DNA from: Marsupella aquatica
Lineage: Eukaryota; Marchantiophyta
DNA: 64,000 nucleotides
NCBI GenBank assembly: GCA_973895155.1
Contig: OZ316891.1
Span: 25,420,001-25,484,000, forward strand
Direction: 5' to 3'
Positions within the stretch are counted from its first letter, which is position 1; each line of letters opens with the position of its first letter. Under the pieces are notes generated by a model, which searched no databases, was not told the DNA's origin, and was given only the letters and a program-made list of their open reading frames with translations. Below are positions 22,652 through 34,219 of the stretch, piece after piece. The position numbers and the translations under genes are program-made.

Positions 22652-25624
22652 CAATTAACTTCATCATCGGAAGTGGGCCCAGCAGCAGACGAACCTCCTA
22701 ATACTGAGGCTAATAGGGATTTACACCATGATATGGGAGTGTCAGCTACCCTTGAGCCATTTGCACCAGAAGTATCCAAACTTGGACTTCAGCCGGCAAA
22801 CCTCACGGATGGAATTGTGGATCCAAAAGCTTGTCAGAAAATCGAAATTGAGCCAGGCAAGTTTTTGAATATTGGTAAGCATATCGAAGGAGAGCTACGG
22901 GAACAGTATATCAGTTTATTAACCCAGTATAAAGATGTCTTTGCCTGGAGTCATTCTGATTTAAAAGGTATCCATCCACATTTGGGCGAACATCGTATTG
23001 ACCTTATGGAAGGAGCAGTACCTGTCCGACAGAGACAGTACCGTTTGAATCCCAAATATTCCATCCTGGTTAAAGACGAGTTGGACAAGCTCACGACTGC
23101 TGGATTTATCTACCCGGTCTTGAGTAGTGAATGGGTCTCACCAATTGTCATTGTCCCCAAAAAGCCGGGACCCGATGGTAAAACGAAAATTCGCGTTTGT
23201 CAAGACTTCCGGAAGTTGAATGCTGCCACTCGGAAAGATCATTATCCTTTGCCATTTATTGATCTGGTACTTGATTCAGTGGCCTTGCATGAGTTATACA
23301 GTTTTTTAGATGGGTACTCTGGTTATAACCAGGTGTCCATTCGGAAGGAGGATCGCGACAAGACTACGTTCACCACCGACTGGGGTACATATGCATTTAC
23401 CATGATGCCTTTTGGGCTGTGTAATGCCCCGGGTACTTTTCAGCGCATTATGATGATTATTTTTCAAGAATATTTGCGGCATTTCATGGAGATTTTTATT
23501 GACGACTTTTGTGTTTACGGGTCAGCGGCTGAACACCTCGTCCATTTGGAGAAGACATTTCAGAAGTGTAGAGAGGCTCAGTTGTGTCTTCATCCAGAAA
23601 AGTGCTTTATTGGTATGAAGGAGGGAATTTTGTTAGGCCATGTTATTTCACAACGCGGCATTGAGGTTGATACAGAGAAGGTTAGAGTAATTATGGAGTT
23701 GCAACCACCGACCGATTTAAAGCAGCTTCGTGCTTTTCTGGGACATGTGGGGTATTATCGTCGGTTCATTTATAAACATGCTAATATTGCCTTACCCTTA
23801 ACCCAACTGTTAAAAAGTGATGTGGAATATACATGGAATGAGGAGCGGCAGCAAGCATTCCAGTTGCTCAAGGATCGGTTAATCTCTGCACCTATTTTGT
23901 CACCCCCAGATTGGACTAAGAAGTTTCATGTCTTCATTGACTCTTCTGCGTTCTGCATTGGAGCTAATCTCAGTCAGAAGGATGTGGAAAACCGTGACCA
24001 TCCAATTTACTATGCCAGCCGCCAAATGAGTGCAGCCGAGAAAAACTACTCCGTCACTGAACGGGAAGCTTTGGCCATCGTCTTTGCGTGTAAGAAATTT
24101 CGTCACTATTTGTTGGGGTATCAGGTTACTTTTCACACTGATCATAATTCCTTAAAATATTTGGTTAACCAAGTGGATCTCTCAGGACGAGTAGCCCGCT
24201 GGGTTTTACTACTCCAAGAATTTGATTATGAAGTTCATGTCCGACCTGGCAAACATCATGAGAATGCAGACTTCCTATCTCGGTTACCTGGTCCGGAGAA
24301 TCAGCATAATCTCTCCGATGAATTTCCTGACGAGCATTTGTGGCACATTGAAGGGGAGTCTTCTCGATATTTTAATATTGTGCACATGCTGCTTCATGGA
24401 ACGTTCCCTGAAGGCTTTAATGCGGAAGAACGAGCTGTCTTTGCTCATAAGGTGGGTCCCTATACCATTATTCGGGGCACTTTGTTTAAACAAGGTCCTG
24501 ATCAACAATTGCGACGTTGTCTAGAGGATAGGGAACTTCCCCAAGTAATTGAAGCTTTACATTCAGGAGAAACCGGTGGGCATTATGCAGTGAATACCAC
24601 AGTTAAGAAAATTTTGGATGCTGGATACTGGTGGCCTACTATGCATCGAGATACTTACAATTTTATTAAGACCTGTGATCCCTGTCAAAGGATCGGGAAG
24701 CCCACTGCTAGTTCCAAATGGCCTCTTACGCCTATCCTTCCGTTGGCACCATTTGAGAAATGGGGGATTGATTTTATTGGCCCAATTTCTCCAGCAGCTC
24801 GGAAAAGCCGAAGCAAATATATTATTCTGGCCACTGATTATGCCACCAAATGGGTAGAGGCGAAAGCTACTCGCAAGAATGATGCTATAACCGCAGCTGC
24901 ATTTCTCTTTGAGCACATTATCACCCGGTTTGGTTGTCCTTTGGAGTTGGTAAGCGATAGGGGTTTGCATTTTCTTAACTCAACTATTGAGTTAATCACT
25001 GACCTTTATCTTATCAAGCATCGCAAAACTACTCCTTACAACCCCCGAGCTAATGGCTTAACCGAGAGAGCTAATGGCATTATGGGCAAGATTCTGAATA
25101 AAATGGTAGAATCTCACAAGACAGATTGGGATGTGAAGCTCCATTCTGCATTATGGGCTTACCGCACCGCTGAGAAGATTACAACTCTTCACACCCCCTT
25201 CTATCTGACCTATGGCCTGAATAGTATTATTCCAATAGAATTTTCGTTACCAACGGAACGTATCTTGGTACCACACCGACTCTCTCCTTCAGATAGTCTC
25301 TCACATCGGTTTTCCAATATTGTTAAATTAGAAGAAGTTAGACTTTTAGCATTAGACCATACAGTCACCATTCAGAACCAGCGTAAACTTGCTTATGATA
25401 AGAAGCTGCGCGTAGTGCAGTTAGATGTTGGTGATTTAGCATTAGTCTTTGATTCTCGTTATATGCTATTTCCTGGGAAACTTCATACTCATTGGATTGG
25501 TCCTTACCGAGTTACACACATCTGGGATAATGGTTCAGTTTCATTGACTACCTTAGATGGTCACCCACTTAACACTAGAATCAATGGGTTTAGGATTAAA
25601 CGGTACTATGAGTCTTCCATTTAG
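22652..25624 (+). CDS. pol: Ty3 pol: reverse transcriptase, RNase H, integrase
   Basis: In frame with gag across a single TGA; numbering here is from the Met at 22673 (983 residues). RT with DFRKLNAATRKDHYPLPFID and the catalytic IDDF in EIFIDDFCVYG near residue 275. RNase H follows from about 418 (FHVFIDSSAFCIGANLS, then HTDHNSLKYL). The integrase HHCC motif is at about 630-675 (HSGETGGHY, then CDPCQRIGKP). The catalytic D-D-E are in GIDFIGPIS (about 700), VSDRGLHF (about 760) and LTERANG (about 797). The C-terminus (GPYRVTHIWDNGSVSL) is the usual integrase tail. All domains are complete and in order. Translation by readthrough of the gag stop is inferred, as no separate start is needed. Confidence 0.93.
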   Translation, partial: QLTSSSEVGPAADEPPNTEANRDLHHDMGVSATLEPFAPEVSKLGLQPANLTDGIVDPKACQKIEIEPGKFLNIGKHIEGELREQYISLLTQYKDVFAWSHSDLKGIHPHLGEHRIDLMEGAVPVRQRQYRLNPKYSILVKDELDKLTTAGFIYPVLSSEWVSPIVIVPKKPGPDGKTKIRVCQDFRKLNAATRKDHYPLPFIDLVLDSVALHELYSFLDGYSGYNQVSIRKEDRDKTTFTTDWGTYAFTMMPFGLCNAPGTFQRIMMIIFQEYLRHFMEIFIDDFCVYGSAAEHLVHLEKTFQKCREAQLCLHPEKCFIGMKEGILLGHVISQRGIEVDTEKVRVIMELQPPTDLKQLRAFLGHVGYYRRFIYKHANIALPLTQLLKSDVEYTWNEERQQAFQLLKDRLISAPILSPPDWTKKFHVFIDSSAFCIGANLSQKDVENRDHPIYYASRQMSAAEKNYSVTEREALAIVFACKKFRHYLLGYQVTFHTDHNSLKYLVNQVDLSGRVARWVLLLQEFDYEVHVRPGKHHENADFLSRLPGPENQHNLSDEFPDEHLWHIEGESSRYFNIVHMLLHGTFPEGFNAEERAVFAHKVGPYTIIRGTLFKQGPDQQLRRCLEDRELPQVIEALHSGETGGHYAVNTTVKKILDAGYWWPTMHRDTYNFIKTCDPCQRIGKPTASSKWPLTPILPLAPFEKWGIDFIGPISPAARKSRSKYIILATDYATKWVEAKATRKNDAITAAAFLFEHIITRFGCPLELVSDRGLHFLNSTIELITDLYLIKHRKTTPYNPRANGLTERANGIMGKILNKMVESHKTDWDVKLHSALWAYRTAEKITTLHTPFYLTYGLNSIIPIEFSLPTERILVPHRLSPSDSLSHRFSNIVKLEEVRLLALDHTVTIQNQRKLAYDKKLRVVQLDVGDLALVFDSRYMLFPGKLHTHWIGPYRVTHIWDNGSVSLTTLDGHPLNTRINGFRIKRYYESSI

Positions 25625-26007
25625 AATTCCACCTGGGACAGGTTGCAATTTAAGTGGAGGGCGGTAGTTATACTTAGTTAGAATTAGTGACCCTCCCTAG
25701 TAAGTATTCGGCATATTTTTTTAATTTTTTTTAGTTACTTTCAGTTTTTACATTGGACGCTGTGAAAAGCGTCCATTGTAACTCGACGCTGGGGAAGCGT
25801 CCACTTAGTTTACAAAGGACGTTGTGCAGAGGTCCGCTTTTGTATTAGTTCAGTTGCATGAGACGCTGTGAGCCGATGACTAGGCATCTTGTACAATGGC
25901 GGATTGCGACAGCTCAACGGGACGCTGAGGAGTAAGCAGTCGCGCTTCGCCCTAGTTCACTATGGAACACGATTCTCACTGAGCTTACGGAGCTAACAAG
26001 TCACGCG
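25625..26007 (+). other. Ty3 pol-ORF3 spacer with GACGCT hairpins
   Basis: Non-coding. GGACGCTGTGAAAAGCGTCC (near 25754), GACGCTGGGGAAGCGTCC (near 25783) and weaker copies near 25820, 25862 and 25920 repeat the LTR hairpin. No ORF is seen. Confidence 0.7.
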
Positions 26008-29000
26008 ATGGCGGAGACTGAGCTGACGACGCGACCAATACTCGCAGACATTCCATCGAATGCAATGCATAGGCGGCAGTTGAAGACGGCTCTGGCAAAA
26101 ATGGGCTTGAAGAAGCTGCTTCAACTTCCTTGGAAGATTTGCGAATTCAGCCTTATCGATCAAGGTGTCTGGGACACTGAAGAAAGGATTGGTGTGCGCT
26201 CGCGTCCCAGTGTTTGGACTGAAGCGCTCATAGCGAAGGTCTATTCGACGCCGATGGAGGGCGAGGATTTACAGAGGGTTGATTGTGAGCCTCGGGTTTA
26301 TGTAGAATCCTTCTTCGCTCCAGGATCTTTCAAGAGGCGGAATGGATGGCTAGCGGCGGACTGCTTAGATAATTCTCTGTAGCGTCTATTTCGATTTCTG
26401 GCACCAATTTTCTACCCAGAAAGCCAGACGCGCATCACTCTTTCGTTCGCTGCAACGGTGATCTGTTCATTAGAACAGACGCAGTCTATCAATTGGACGA
26501 AGGTTTTGCACCGAGTAATTCATACTCAGGTCAAAAATTTTCGTAGCAGGCTGAAAACGGGGAAAATAAGGTGTACCTACTTGGCCCCTTATTTAGCTCA
26601 CATTTACCATAAGTATGACTGTCTGCTTGTCTTGGAAAAAGATTTTTATCGCAACAATCAGAGAGCATCTACCGGTGAAGCAAATTATATGCCTGAAGTA
26701 CGAGAAGTCCGAGCCAATTCCACAGTGGTAGAGCTATGTGCAATACTCGACTGTGAGGAACCTGAACTGGTGGGTGAAGTTCGGAAATTGAAAGAGACAA
26801 GAGCATCAGCTGAAGGGAGTGACGATCCGATTCTTCACCAACCAAGAGAGGCTCAAGTTGCCGAAGATGTTCCTTCAACAATGCCAATAGGGTTGGAGCA
26901 TTCTATGTCACCTCGACTCTCGTGTTCACCTTGTGCTGCCGAGCCTATTTATGATGTTGATCAGGATAATTCTGCTTCTCGGATGAATGTTGAAGATGAG
27001 GTGAGGGTGGATGAAGAAGGTTTTTCAGGGGAACCTCTTCAACATTCTACTGCTGAGGACGAGTATGATGGATTTACTTCTACCCCTGTTTTGGTTCCCA
27101 TAGAGGCAAATAGTGATGCTTTGCAGGCTTTACAGGAGTATGATTCGTCCGACTCTCTTAGTTCTAGCCCAAATATAGGTGAAATCCCTCTGGTCCAGGA
27201 GTCAGAAATATTAAGCTCAGAAATTGTGAAGCTGGTTAAAGTTGATTCGGAGGATGCAATTGTGGATATAGACGAAGTAGGTGAACCAGTGACTTCTCCC
27301 CAATCTGTCGCAAGATACCCTGCCTGGTCTACACCTGGTTCACTCATATCGATTCCTTTGGATATAACTAAGGAATTAGATGAGGCAATAGCCGCGATAG
27401 GAGCTCCTTCATTTCCGCCTGTAAAATGGGTTTCTCCTGAAGATGAGTTGATTGAAGGAGGCTCTGCTGGTTTTCCGAGTCGCAATCAGGTATCTGGTAA
27501 TATGGGTATATCTGTACCCATATTGGTACCCGAGACACCCGCTTCGACAACCAGCTCAGCACCAGTTTCATTGGCTACAAACGAGGATAAAAACATTCGG
27601 GAGGAGTTTTCAGTGACGTATACTCGAAAATCTTGGAAACGGTTGCGCCATGCTATCAGTCGACAGATCTTTCCTGAAGCATCTTCCCAGGATTTTGAAC
27701 AGGGAGAAGCACCTATCGGAACAGACGAGCTACCCCTTCCTGTACTTTTGACAGATCGAACTAACCAGGAAGTCTCTTTACCTAGCGATAATTTTAAAGA
27801 AGAACTTCCTGTTTTAGTACCAATGCATCCCATTGCAGATCAACCAGCTACTGTTGCAAGAGAAGAATTTGAACCACTGGAGCCCGAACCTTCTGCTCCT
27901 TCGTCTCCTGTTACATTGCCAATTCGACCAGTTAAGGAGTCAGTGATTCCTTCCGCTATGCCAGATGTAATTTTCCGTTGGATAGGAGCACCAAGTGATG
28001 GAGAAGAAGACGAAGACCCTCGCATTATCAGAGTACCTCCTCGACTTCGGCATACAGTGGATTTGCCACCCCGAAATCCTATCCCTAATTTGGCTTCAAT
28101 TCACAGGTGGGAGAAGAAACATTTTCGAGTAGCTTTTCGACATCTGGAGATGGAGAGCATTTTGCAGCAGCAGCAGATTTTGCCAATGACATCCCATCCG
28201 AGGATTCGTAGTTTGATTCGCACATATGAACCTGGGAAGGCGGTTCCTCCCATTGATAAGGACAGACGACATAAGTTTTCGGAGTTCGAAATTTGGTGTT
28301 GGGTGTATATGCTTCGACGAGCTCAAGCTCCATTTCCGCCCCTTGTGCCGGAAATTCCATGGCCCTATCCATACTATGTTTGGGTTTGTCCTGGTGGGTT
28401 TGCTATTCCAATTAAATATGAGAAGAAGCTTGTTAAGCTAAGGGAGCAGTTGATTACAAAACAATGTATGCTACCGGCTTCCCAAGGGTTCAAGTCGCTT
28501 AGGTGTTTAGCGTTCCTACCTATTATTCCTTCTTATCCGGATGTGATTATTCAAGGTGTTTTATCTAGGACACAGATTTGAAGGACACCATTTATGAGAG
28601 ATATCAAACGGTGTTGTCATTTATATGTATATAAGCCGTTACTTTTGCAGCATCCTGCAATTGTTTCCTTCTTTCTCCTTCGAATTGATATTTATCTGCT
28701 CATGTGGGACATCAAAGCTACTATGGATTGTTGGAATTCTTTACCCCGTGCTTTCCAACATTCCTTTGAAGGCAAGATCAAACTGGGAGGACATGCTATT
28801 CAACACTTTGTTATTGATCCAGGCTCTCGAATTAATTTCCTCTCCCACAGACTGTGCCAGCAATTTGTTCATCAAGAAGTACAACCGATATCTGCTCAGA
28901 TATCAATCGATGGACGAATCATTAATCTTTGGGGAAGAGTTAAAGGAGTCCCAATACAGATCGGAGAAGAATTCCATGACCTCGATTTTTATATTCTGGA

Positions 29001-29070
29001 TTCGGATATCTCCCAACTCCCGTCAATGATTTTGAGCACTACTTGGATTATTAAGCCAGAATATTATTAA
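26008..29070 (+). pseudogene. Ty3 element third ORF, with C-terminal retropepsin-like domain
   Basis: A single frame runs from 26008 to 29070 with two internal stops, TAG at 26380 and TGA at 28579, giving about 1020 codons. The N-terminus (MAETELTTRPILADIPSNAM, WTEALIAKVYSTPMEGEDLQ) resembles sequences found beside plant Ty3 elements, but I cannot name a family. The middle is acidic, Ser/Pro-rich and looks disordered. The last 100 residues (FVIDPGSRINFLSHRLCQQF, then PSMILSTTWI) mimic an aspartic protease: a beta-strand with DPG in place of DSG, then a later ILGxxW-like segment. No signal peptide or membrane segment argues for an envelope protein. The stops may be inactivating or suppressible. 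Confidence 0.6.
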
Positions 29071-29147
29071 TGAAGAACATGTCACTCGCTTCTGATTCAA
29101 TTCGGTCATGTCTTGTGGGGACACGGCGAAATTTAAGTGGAGGGCTA

Positions 29148-30535
29148 TGTGGTATGGGTGTCCCTGCAATTTTTTCTGGAAACTTGTTTATTTTTAGCAT
29201 ATCACAAGATTTACTTACACTTTAGACACCTTCCGGCCAACATTTACTTGTTCTGGACACTTATAGAAATATTTGACATCTCCGGCTTTCCTGACGATTC
29301 CTAGTGTACTTTGCCCGACGCTGTGACCAGCGCCCGTTTCTTTTACTCAAGACGCTGCGGAAGCGTCCAACCTCCTCATGACGCTTTTGGCAGTGCCCGA
29401 CCGCCACCAAGACTCTATGAGGATTTCGACCGACGCTGTGGAAAGCGTCAGCTTCAACACACGACGCTGTGAGCAGCGTCCACCCTAGTATTGACGCTGT
29501 GAGCAGTGTGAGCAGCGTCCGTTGGTTTTACTTAAGACGCTTCTAGCAGCGTCCAGATTCTCCCGACGCTTCTAGCAGCGTCCGCTCAACACTTAGTTTT
29601 TGAAGTAGATTACTAGTAAAGTAGTATTCTACCACCCTTGTTGAAGTACTTATGCTGTGCTTCTCCCTTGTTTAGTTTTAAGCTTGGAAAGGCACGACTG
29701 TTCTTACCTCCTCCATTTTAGGATTCCAGCACTTATAAGACAGAGTAGAATGCTCATTTGAAGTAGAGAGAAATAGAGTTAATACTGTATTCAGAATTGA
29801 GTCTTCTGAATAGTTTTCTCCTCCTTCCATTGTAACAAGGCATGCTGTGAGTGTTTTGTATGGAAGTAAAGCTATATTGATTGAAGTTAAGATTGAATTC
29901 AAGAGATTCCTGTGGTGATTGAATTCAGTTGCAGATTTCTGAAACTCGTATTGAATTCACTGCTAGGCTTGCTTGCAGAGTCGGGATTCGCTAGCCAATT
30001 CAAGAATAGTTAATGATAAATGAGAAGTAAATTCTGATTCTCAGAGTAGTTAGTACTGTTGCTTTGATTCTGGAATATGGTTTAGAGTTTGACTGAATTG
30101 CGTATCGCTGATGTCAAACCATGTTGACGGCATTTTAAATCATATCATTCATTTGCAATCAGAAAGCTTCTGCTTCATCAGATTGAGAATTCCATTATCA
30201 TTAACCTTTGTGTTTTGAAGAGTGAGATGGATGAATTATGAGATAGATTTCATGTCTATACTGAGCCCAAATCCTTTCTGAAGGAGTGGCAGTAGCTTGT
30301 AGTCTCTAAATCCTTACTCATTTCTTCTCTAATTCATAAATCAGAAGTTCAGTTACTTTGTTGTTTGTTTATTCGATTTTTTTTATTGAGAAGTGAAGTC
30401 AACATAGAGCTCAAGACTCTAAATCACTCGGAGTGATAAAAGTTATACAATTCATTCTGAAATCTGTTCTTAAAGGGATCGAAACCCTGGTTTTAGGTGA
30501 GGAGAGTCACTTTTGATACTTAGCACTATACGACA
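29148..30535 (+). repeat. 3' LTR of the Ty3 element
   Basis: 1388 bp. It differs from the 5' LTR mainly by 39 extra bp within the hairpin cluster near 29480-29518 (one more GACGCTGTGAGCAG unit), a slippage or recombination change within tandem hairpins. A purine tract at 29134-29147 precedes it. Confidence 0.95.
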
Positions 30536-30540
30536 TCTTT

Positions 30541-31034
30541 TGAAGCTCCTCTTGCCGGGCCGCCTCTTGTTGGGCCGCCTCTTGTCGGGACGCCACCTCC
30601 TGCCGGACCGCCTCCTTCTTTTGAAGCTCCTCCTACCGGGCCTCCTCCAGCCGGGCCTCCTCCTGCCGGGCCTCCTCCTGCCGGGCCGCCTCCTTCTTTT
30701 GAAGCTCCTCTTGCCGGGACGCCTCCTGTCGGGCCTCCTTCTGCCGGGCCTCCTTCTGCCGGGCTGCCTCAAGTCGAGGCTCCTGTGTGGCCTCTTCATC
30801 AGAGTCCTCAGCGTCCTCAGAACCCTCCATCTCCTCGCCCTCTTCATCAGCGTCCTCAGCGTCCTTCATCTCCTCTCCGTCACTCTCTTCTTCTCCTCTA
30901 TTGTCGGAATCTCCGACGTCGTTTTGCTCTGGATCTTGGTCATTGACATCCCCTTCCGCGTCACCTTCCCCCTCACCATCCGCATCACCATTGCTCCCTG
31001 CATCCTCAACATTGAAGCCGCAGTCGACTTGATC
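30541..31034 (-). pseudogene. Acidic/coiled-coil protein, 5' part, upstream of the Ty3 insertion
   Basis: Begins after an acceptor TTATTCAG (31035) with VDCGFNVEDAGSNGDADGEG, then an acidic run (DAEDADEEGEEMEGSEDAED), then RQEEARQEEARLEEAR and ELQKKEA repeats. A TAG interrupts at ARLEEAR|EELQKK. It ends at the Ty3 target site and continues at 17030 with KEAKKKKAAARKATATKKKE. The preceding exon (31203-31160) reads in the same frame as the ParB/methyltransferase-like gene after one TGA, so both may once have been one very long protein ending in the Ulp1 domain. That link is inference. Confidence 0.6.
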
Positions 31035-31067
31035 TGAATAAAATCAGATTATTTGATAAGAATGACT

Positions 31068-31124
31068 CACGCGCATATTCGCGTGAAAAGAAATGTTAAG
31101 AATGTCCACGCGCATGTTTGCGTG
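31068..31124. promoter_or_regulatory. Two outer-cluster palindromes in one intron
   Basis: CACGCGCATATTCGCGTG (31068-31085, perfect 6-bp arms, 6-bp spacer) and CACGCGCATGTTTGCGTG (31107-31124), both inside the intron 31035-31159 that starts GTAGGT and ends TTATTCAG. The best-formed copies of the motif that recurs across the cluster. Confidence 0.75.
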
Positions 31125-31204
31125 ACGCAATAAAAAGCAAGAGGTTTCAAAAGTAACCTACCTTGGATTGGCCCAGTAGGGTACTCCGTTGGTCGAATGT
31201 ACAA

Positions 31205-34200
31205 TCAATCGGAATCTTCAAAGAGTGCATACTCTTGCAATAATTGATTACAAATATTATCAGGGATATGTTGTTCGTGGAGGACATCCAAAACATCAGC
31301 CCTGAGAGCAGTTACGGATGGACGGTACTTCATTAATTTATCTATAAATTTTTCTATACTAGCCCGTACTGGGTCAATCAATGACAGTGTTGTATCAATT
31401 GTTGTTGTGGTGTGTTGCAATAAACAAGACAACTCCCTATGGGTTGCCACAGGGCAGTAATATTTTACATTGGATCCAGCATCCTGTAAAAAAAGCCTAA
31501 ATTAGTTCACAATATTAATTGAGAATATAATAATCTAAATAATCTTAAAATTGAAACCCCAAAATATAAATCTCAAAACTTACCATTAAGCACTGAATCA
31601 AGTTCGTTCCCTCACCGAAGCATATAGCACATTCCCCACATTGGATAAATTGACTAACAATACTTTCAAAGAATGGAAGTATCTTTTTTGGGGAAGGTGT
31701 TGTGAACTCGTCGCTCTCTTCAAAATTGGCTATCTTCTCAATCCGATATTTGGAGACCAATTGGAACTCGAGGGCTTGTGGATTGCCCATTGTGTTGAAG
31801 GCCAAGCTGTGAAAAGCGTAGGTTACAATAAGCTTCTTCTCCTTCGGCCGCTTCTGAATGTAATGGCTATCAATAGCAACGTAGTGTGTGTACTTCCCTA
31901 ATTCCCGTTTGATTAAGTAAGACTCAACGGGAGAGGCTACAATAATAACCACATGGTGTGGTTTTGCCCCTATCTCGCTAGTAGCACGAAATAACCTCTC
32001 ATAGAATGAGAAATTTGGCGGACGCAAATCTCCCATTGATGAGGGATCAAAATAAATCAAGCTCGCAAGGTTCTTGTCTTCACGTATGATACAGTTTGCA
32101 AACCCAACATTTTGTATATCCTACAGGGATCGCAATTTTAGCCTCTCACTGATGGGCCGCAGTAGTTGGTTTCCTTGACTATCAACTGATTTCTGTATTC
32201 CTTCCACCAACTTGTAGAATATCGGGTCGATCTCTTTCAACAAATTATCATTACTAATATTTACATTTAAGCACTTCTTCAGATAACCACTCAACGCATC
32301 TCTCAACTGCTTCAGCACCATCTTGTCGAGCTTAAAGCGATCAATCATTCCTTTGACCCGCAATTTCCGCGCTGAATCTGTCAGACTTTTCAGCTCCGTT
32401 CGGGTGGATGTATCCCCGTTGAGTTTACTCAATAATAAAATCTCAAACTCAACTTTTGTCTTCTTCTTTATACAGAATTGCTCCAAACTCATGCTGGTCG
32501 TTGACAACACTGGAGCCTCAGAGGACTTCCTCTCCTTCCCAGATTTCACTTTGATGCTTCGGTTTTTGAGTATAGACAGTCTTCCGCTCAACATATATTC
32601 CGCTACCTTTCAAAGAACCAAGTCTGAGCACCCTTGACAAGAACGGAACGTCTTCTTCAGAAGATGATAAGCACATGGATATCCAAAATTTTGACGGCGT
32701 CCCTCTGTAAAATTCTGTTGTAAATTACAAGCTCTCCTGTCCTTGATAGTTCGTAGACCTCCATCCACTTCTTGAATGTTTCGTCCTCCATTGTAAAGAG
32801 AAATGGAGCCAATTCTCCAAATTTCATCATTTTGTTCTTCCCCATTTGAGCCCATGGGAAAACAAAACTTGTAGCTCTCATAAATACCTGAAAAACAATG
32901 GAAACATGACAATTCTAAGATTGATGCGACCGTTCGCGTGACAAAAACGATAATGCGATCGAAGAGGGTTATTTACATACCTTCCAATTTGGATGACGAC
33001 AATGTGATCCAGGCTGCCCAAATGAGTTCCAGATATTATGACACTATCGTACAATGGTGAGAAACTATCTTTCTTCCATTGATGTTTGATGATAGTGGTT
33101 CAGAGCTTTCGATAATCCTATCAAATGAACATTATTATCGTTGTTGAGCGTTGCCCAAAACATTACAGCTTCTACAGTACCGCAAGCGTCTTGTACAACT
33201 TGGCTAACTTTGTCGTCCTCTTTCAGCAATTTGTACGCCATTATTGTGTGCTGGCCTTCGAGTATCCAAAAATGACTGGTCATAATGTCCTCCTCCTTTG
33301 GCGCCAAATCATAGGGCGCCCCATTATAGTCGGGATCTCTGTCAGCCTCCGACTGAACCCACTTCACAAGGACTAAAAAGCAGCATCACTTTTCGAACTT
33401 TATAGCCGAATGAGAGAGGAGTGAATTCTTTAGCCTATCTGTGTAATCCTGATTCCACTCTCGGCACTTGATGTGGTCCGGTGCAAGATGACAACGTGAT
33501 GTATCAACAAAAAATGACTTGTTGTTAAATATATTCACAACACTATATTCTTTGAGGAAAGAATCAAACAGAGCCCCGACATTCGCTGAGGTAATTACTT
33601 TCGGAAGATTCTCCGCCGAGTATACTTCAACCTTGGTCACTAGCGGGGCCTTTCCCAAGCAAAATCCCTGGTTGGAAGGAACTCTCTGGAACTCAAGTAT
33701 GTCAATAATGTATTGACAAATCAAATCTCCCGTTGATCCCTCTGGATCGGAAGGATATCCCACACTAGTAACCTTTTCCAAGGCGTGCCTTGCACCTAGA
33801 AGATCATCGATTCTGGGTTGATTGAAGGTTACATATTGCGTTTGATCCAAACAAATGCTTATTTTGTCCTCCTGCTGGTCATCGTTGACTAGCAGAACCA
33901 ATCCCTTTGTACACTCTTTAACTTTCATGTTCTTCTCAAAGAAACACCCAAGAATTTGTGATCTCTCCAAAACTATAGCTTTATCATTTTTTGCCACCAC
34001 AAGACGGACAGCCCCATTGCAAACGACTATTCCAAAATTGGATATCTCAGTCGATTCAAAGAGATGGATACTCTTTGTCTCCGTTGTTCTCTCTCTGATT
34101 GACTTTCCTCGATATGCAAGTATGGATGTCTTCGCAGGAGTCATTTTTGTCTTGGATTTCTTACAAGAAGCAGCTATAGACGAGCCTCTTTTCCGCTTTG

Positions 34201-34219
34201 AAGTTCCGGTAGGATCCAT
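31205..34219 (-). pseudogene. ParB-like plus N4/N6-methyltransferase-like protein (outer cluster copy)
   Basis: The first exon (34219-33386) begins MDPTGTSKRKRGSSIAAS, basic then mixed. The next piece (33367-33065) contains HFWILEGQHTIMAYKLLKED, the pattern of the ParB/sulfiredoxin fold (G-H-R/T ... A). Exons at 32881-32657 and 32594-32121 (KLDKMVLKQLRDALSGYLKK) follow. 32060-31205 has IYFDPSSMGDLRPPN and PSPKKILPFFESIVSQFIQC, then CAICFGEGTNLIQCLMV, laid out like the DPPY and 'P-x2-VLDPFxGSGT' parts of PF01555 methyltransferases, but with DPSS instead of DPPY. An in-frame TGA lies near 32655 and another ends the frame at 31205. Introns (for example near 32913-32985, GTATGT...TTTCAG) carry the CACGCG palindrome. 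A paralogue is at 56554-60998. Fold assignment by motif only. Confidence 0.55.

Larger units (their letters stand above)
17031..30535 (+). mobile_element. Ty3/gypsy LTR retrotransposon (Tat/Athila-like), complete, with extra downstream ORF
   Basis: LTRs of 1349 and 1388 bp (TGTGGTATGGG...ATACGACA) are flanked by the 5-bp duplication TCTTT at 17026-17030 and 30536-30540. PBS TGGCGCCGCTGCCGGGGA at 18386, polypurine tract AAGTGGAGGGCTA before 29148. Order is gag with protease, then RT-RNase H-integrase, then a third ORF, which fits the plant OTA (Tat/Athila) group. It inserted into the coiled-coil gene of the outer cluster. The LTRs look identical apart from one 39-bp tandem-repeat difference, so insertion is recent. 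Confidence 0.95.

Noticed and set aside
28085-28372. Antisense frames over Ty3 ORF3
   Set aside because: Overlap the long sense frame and have no recognisable motif.
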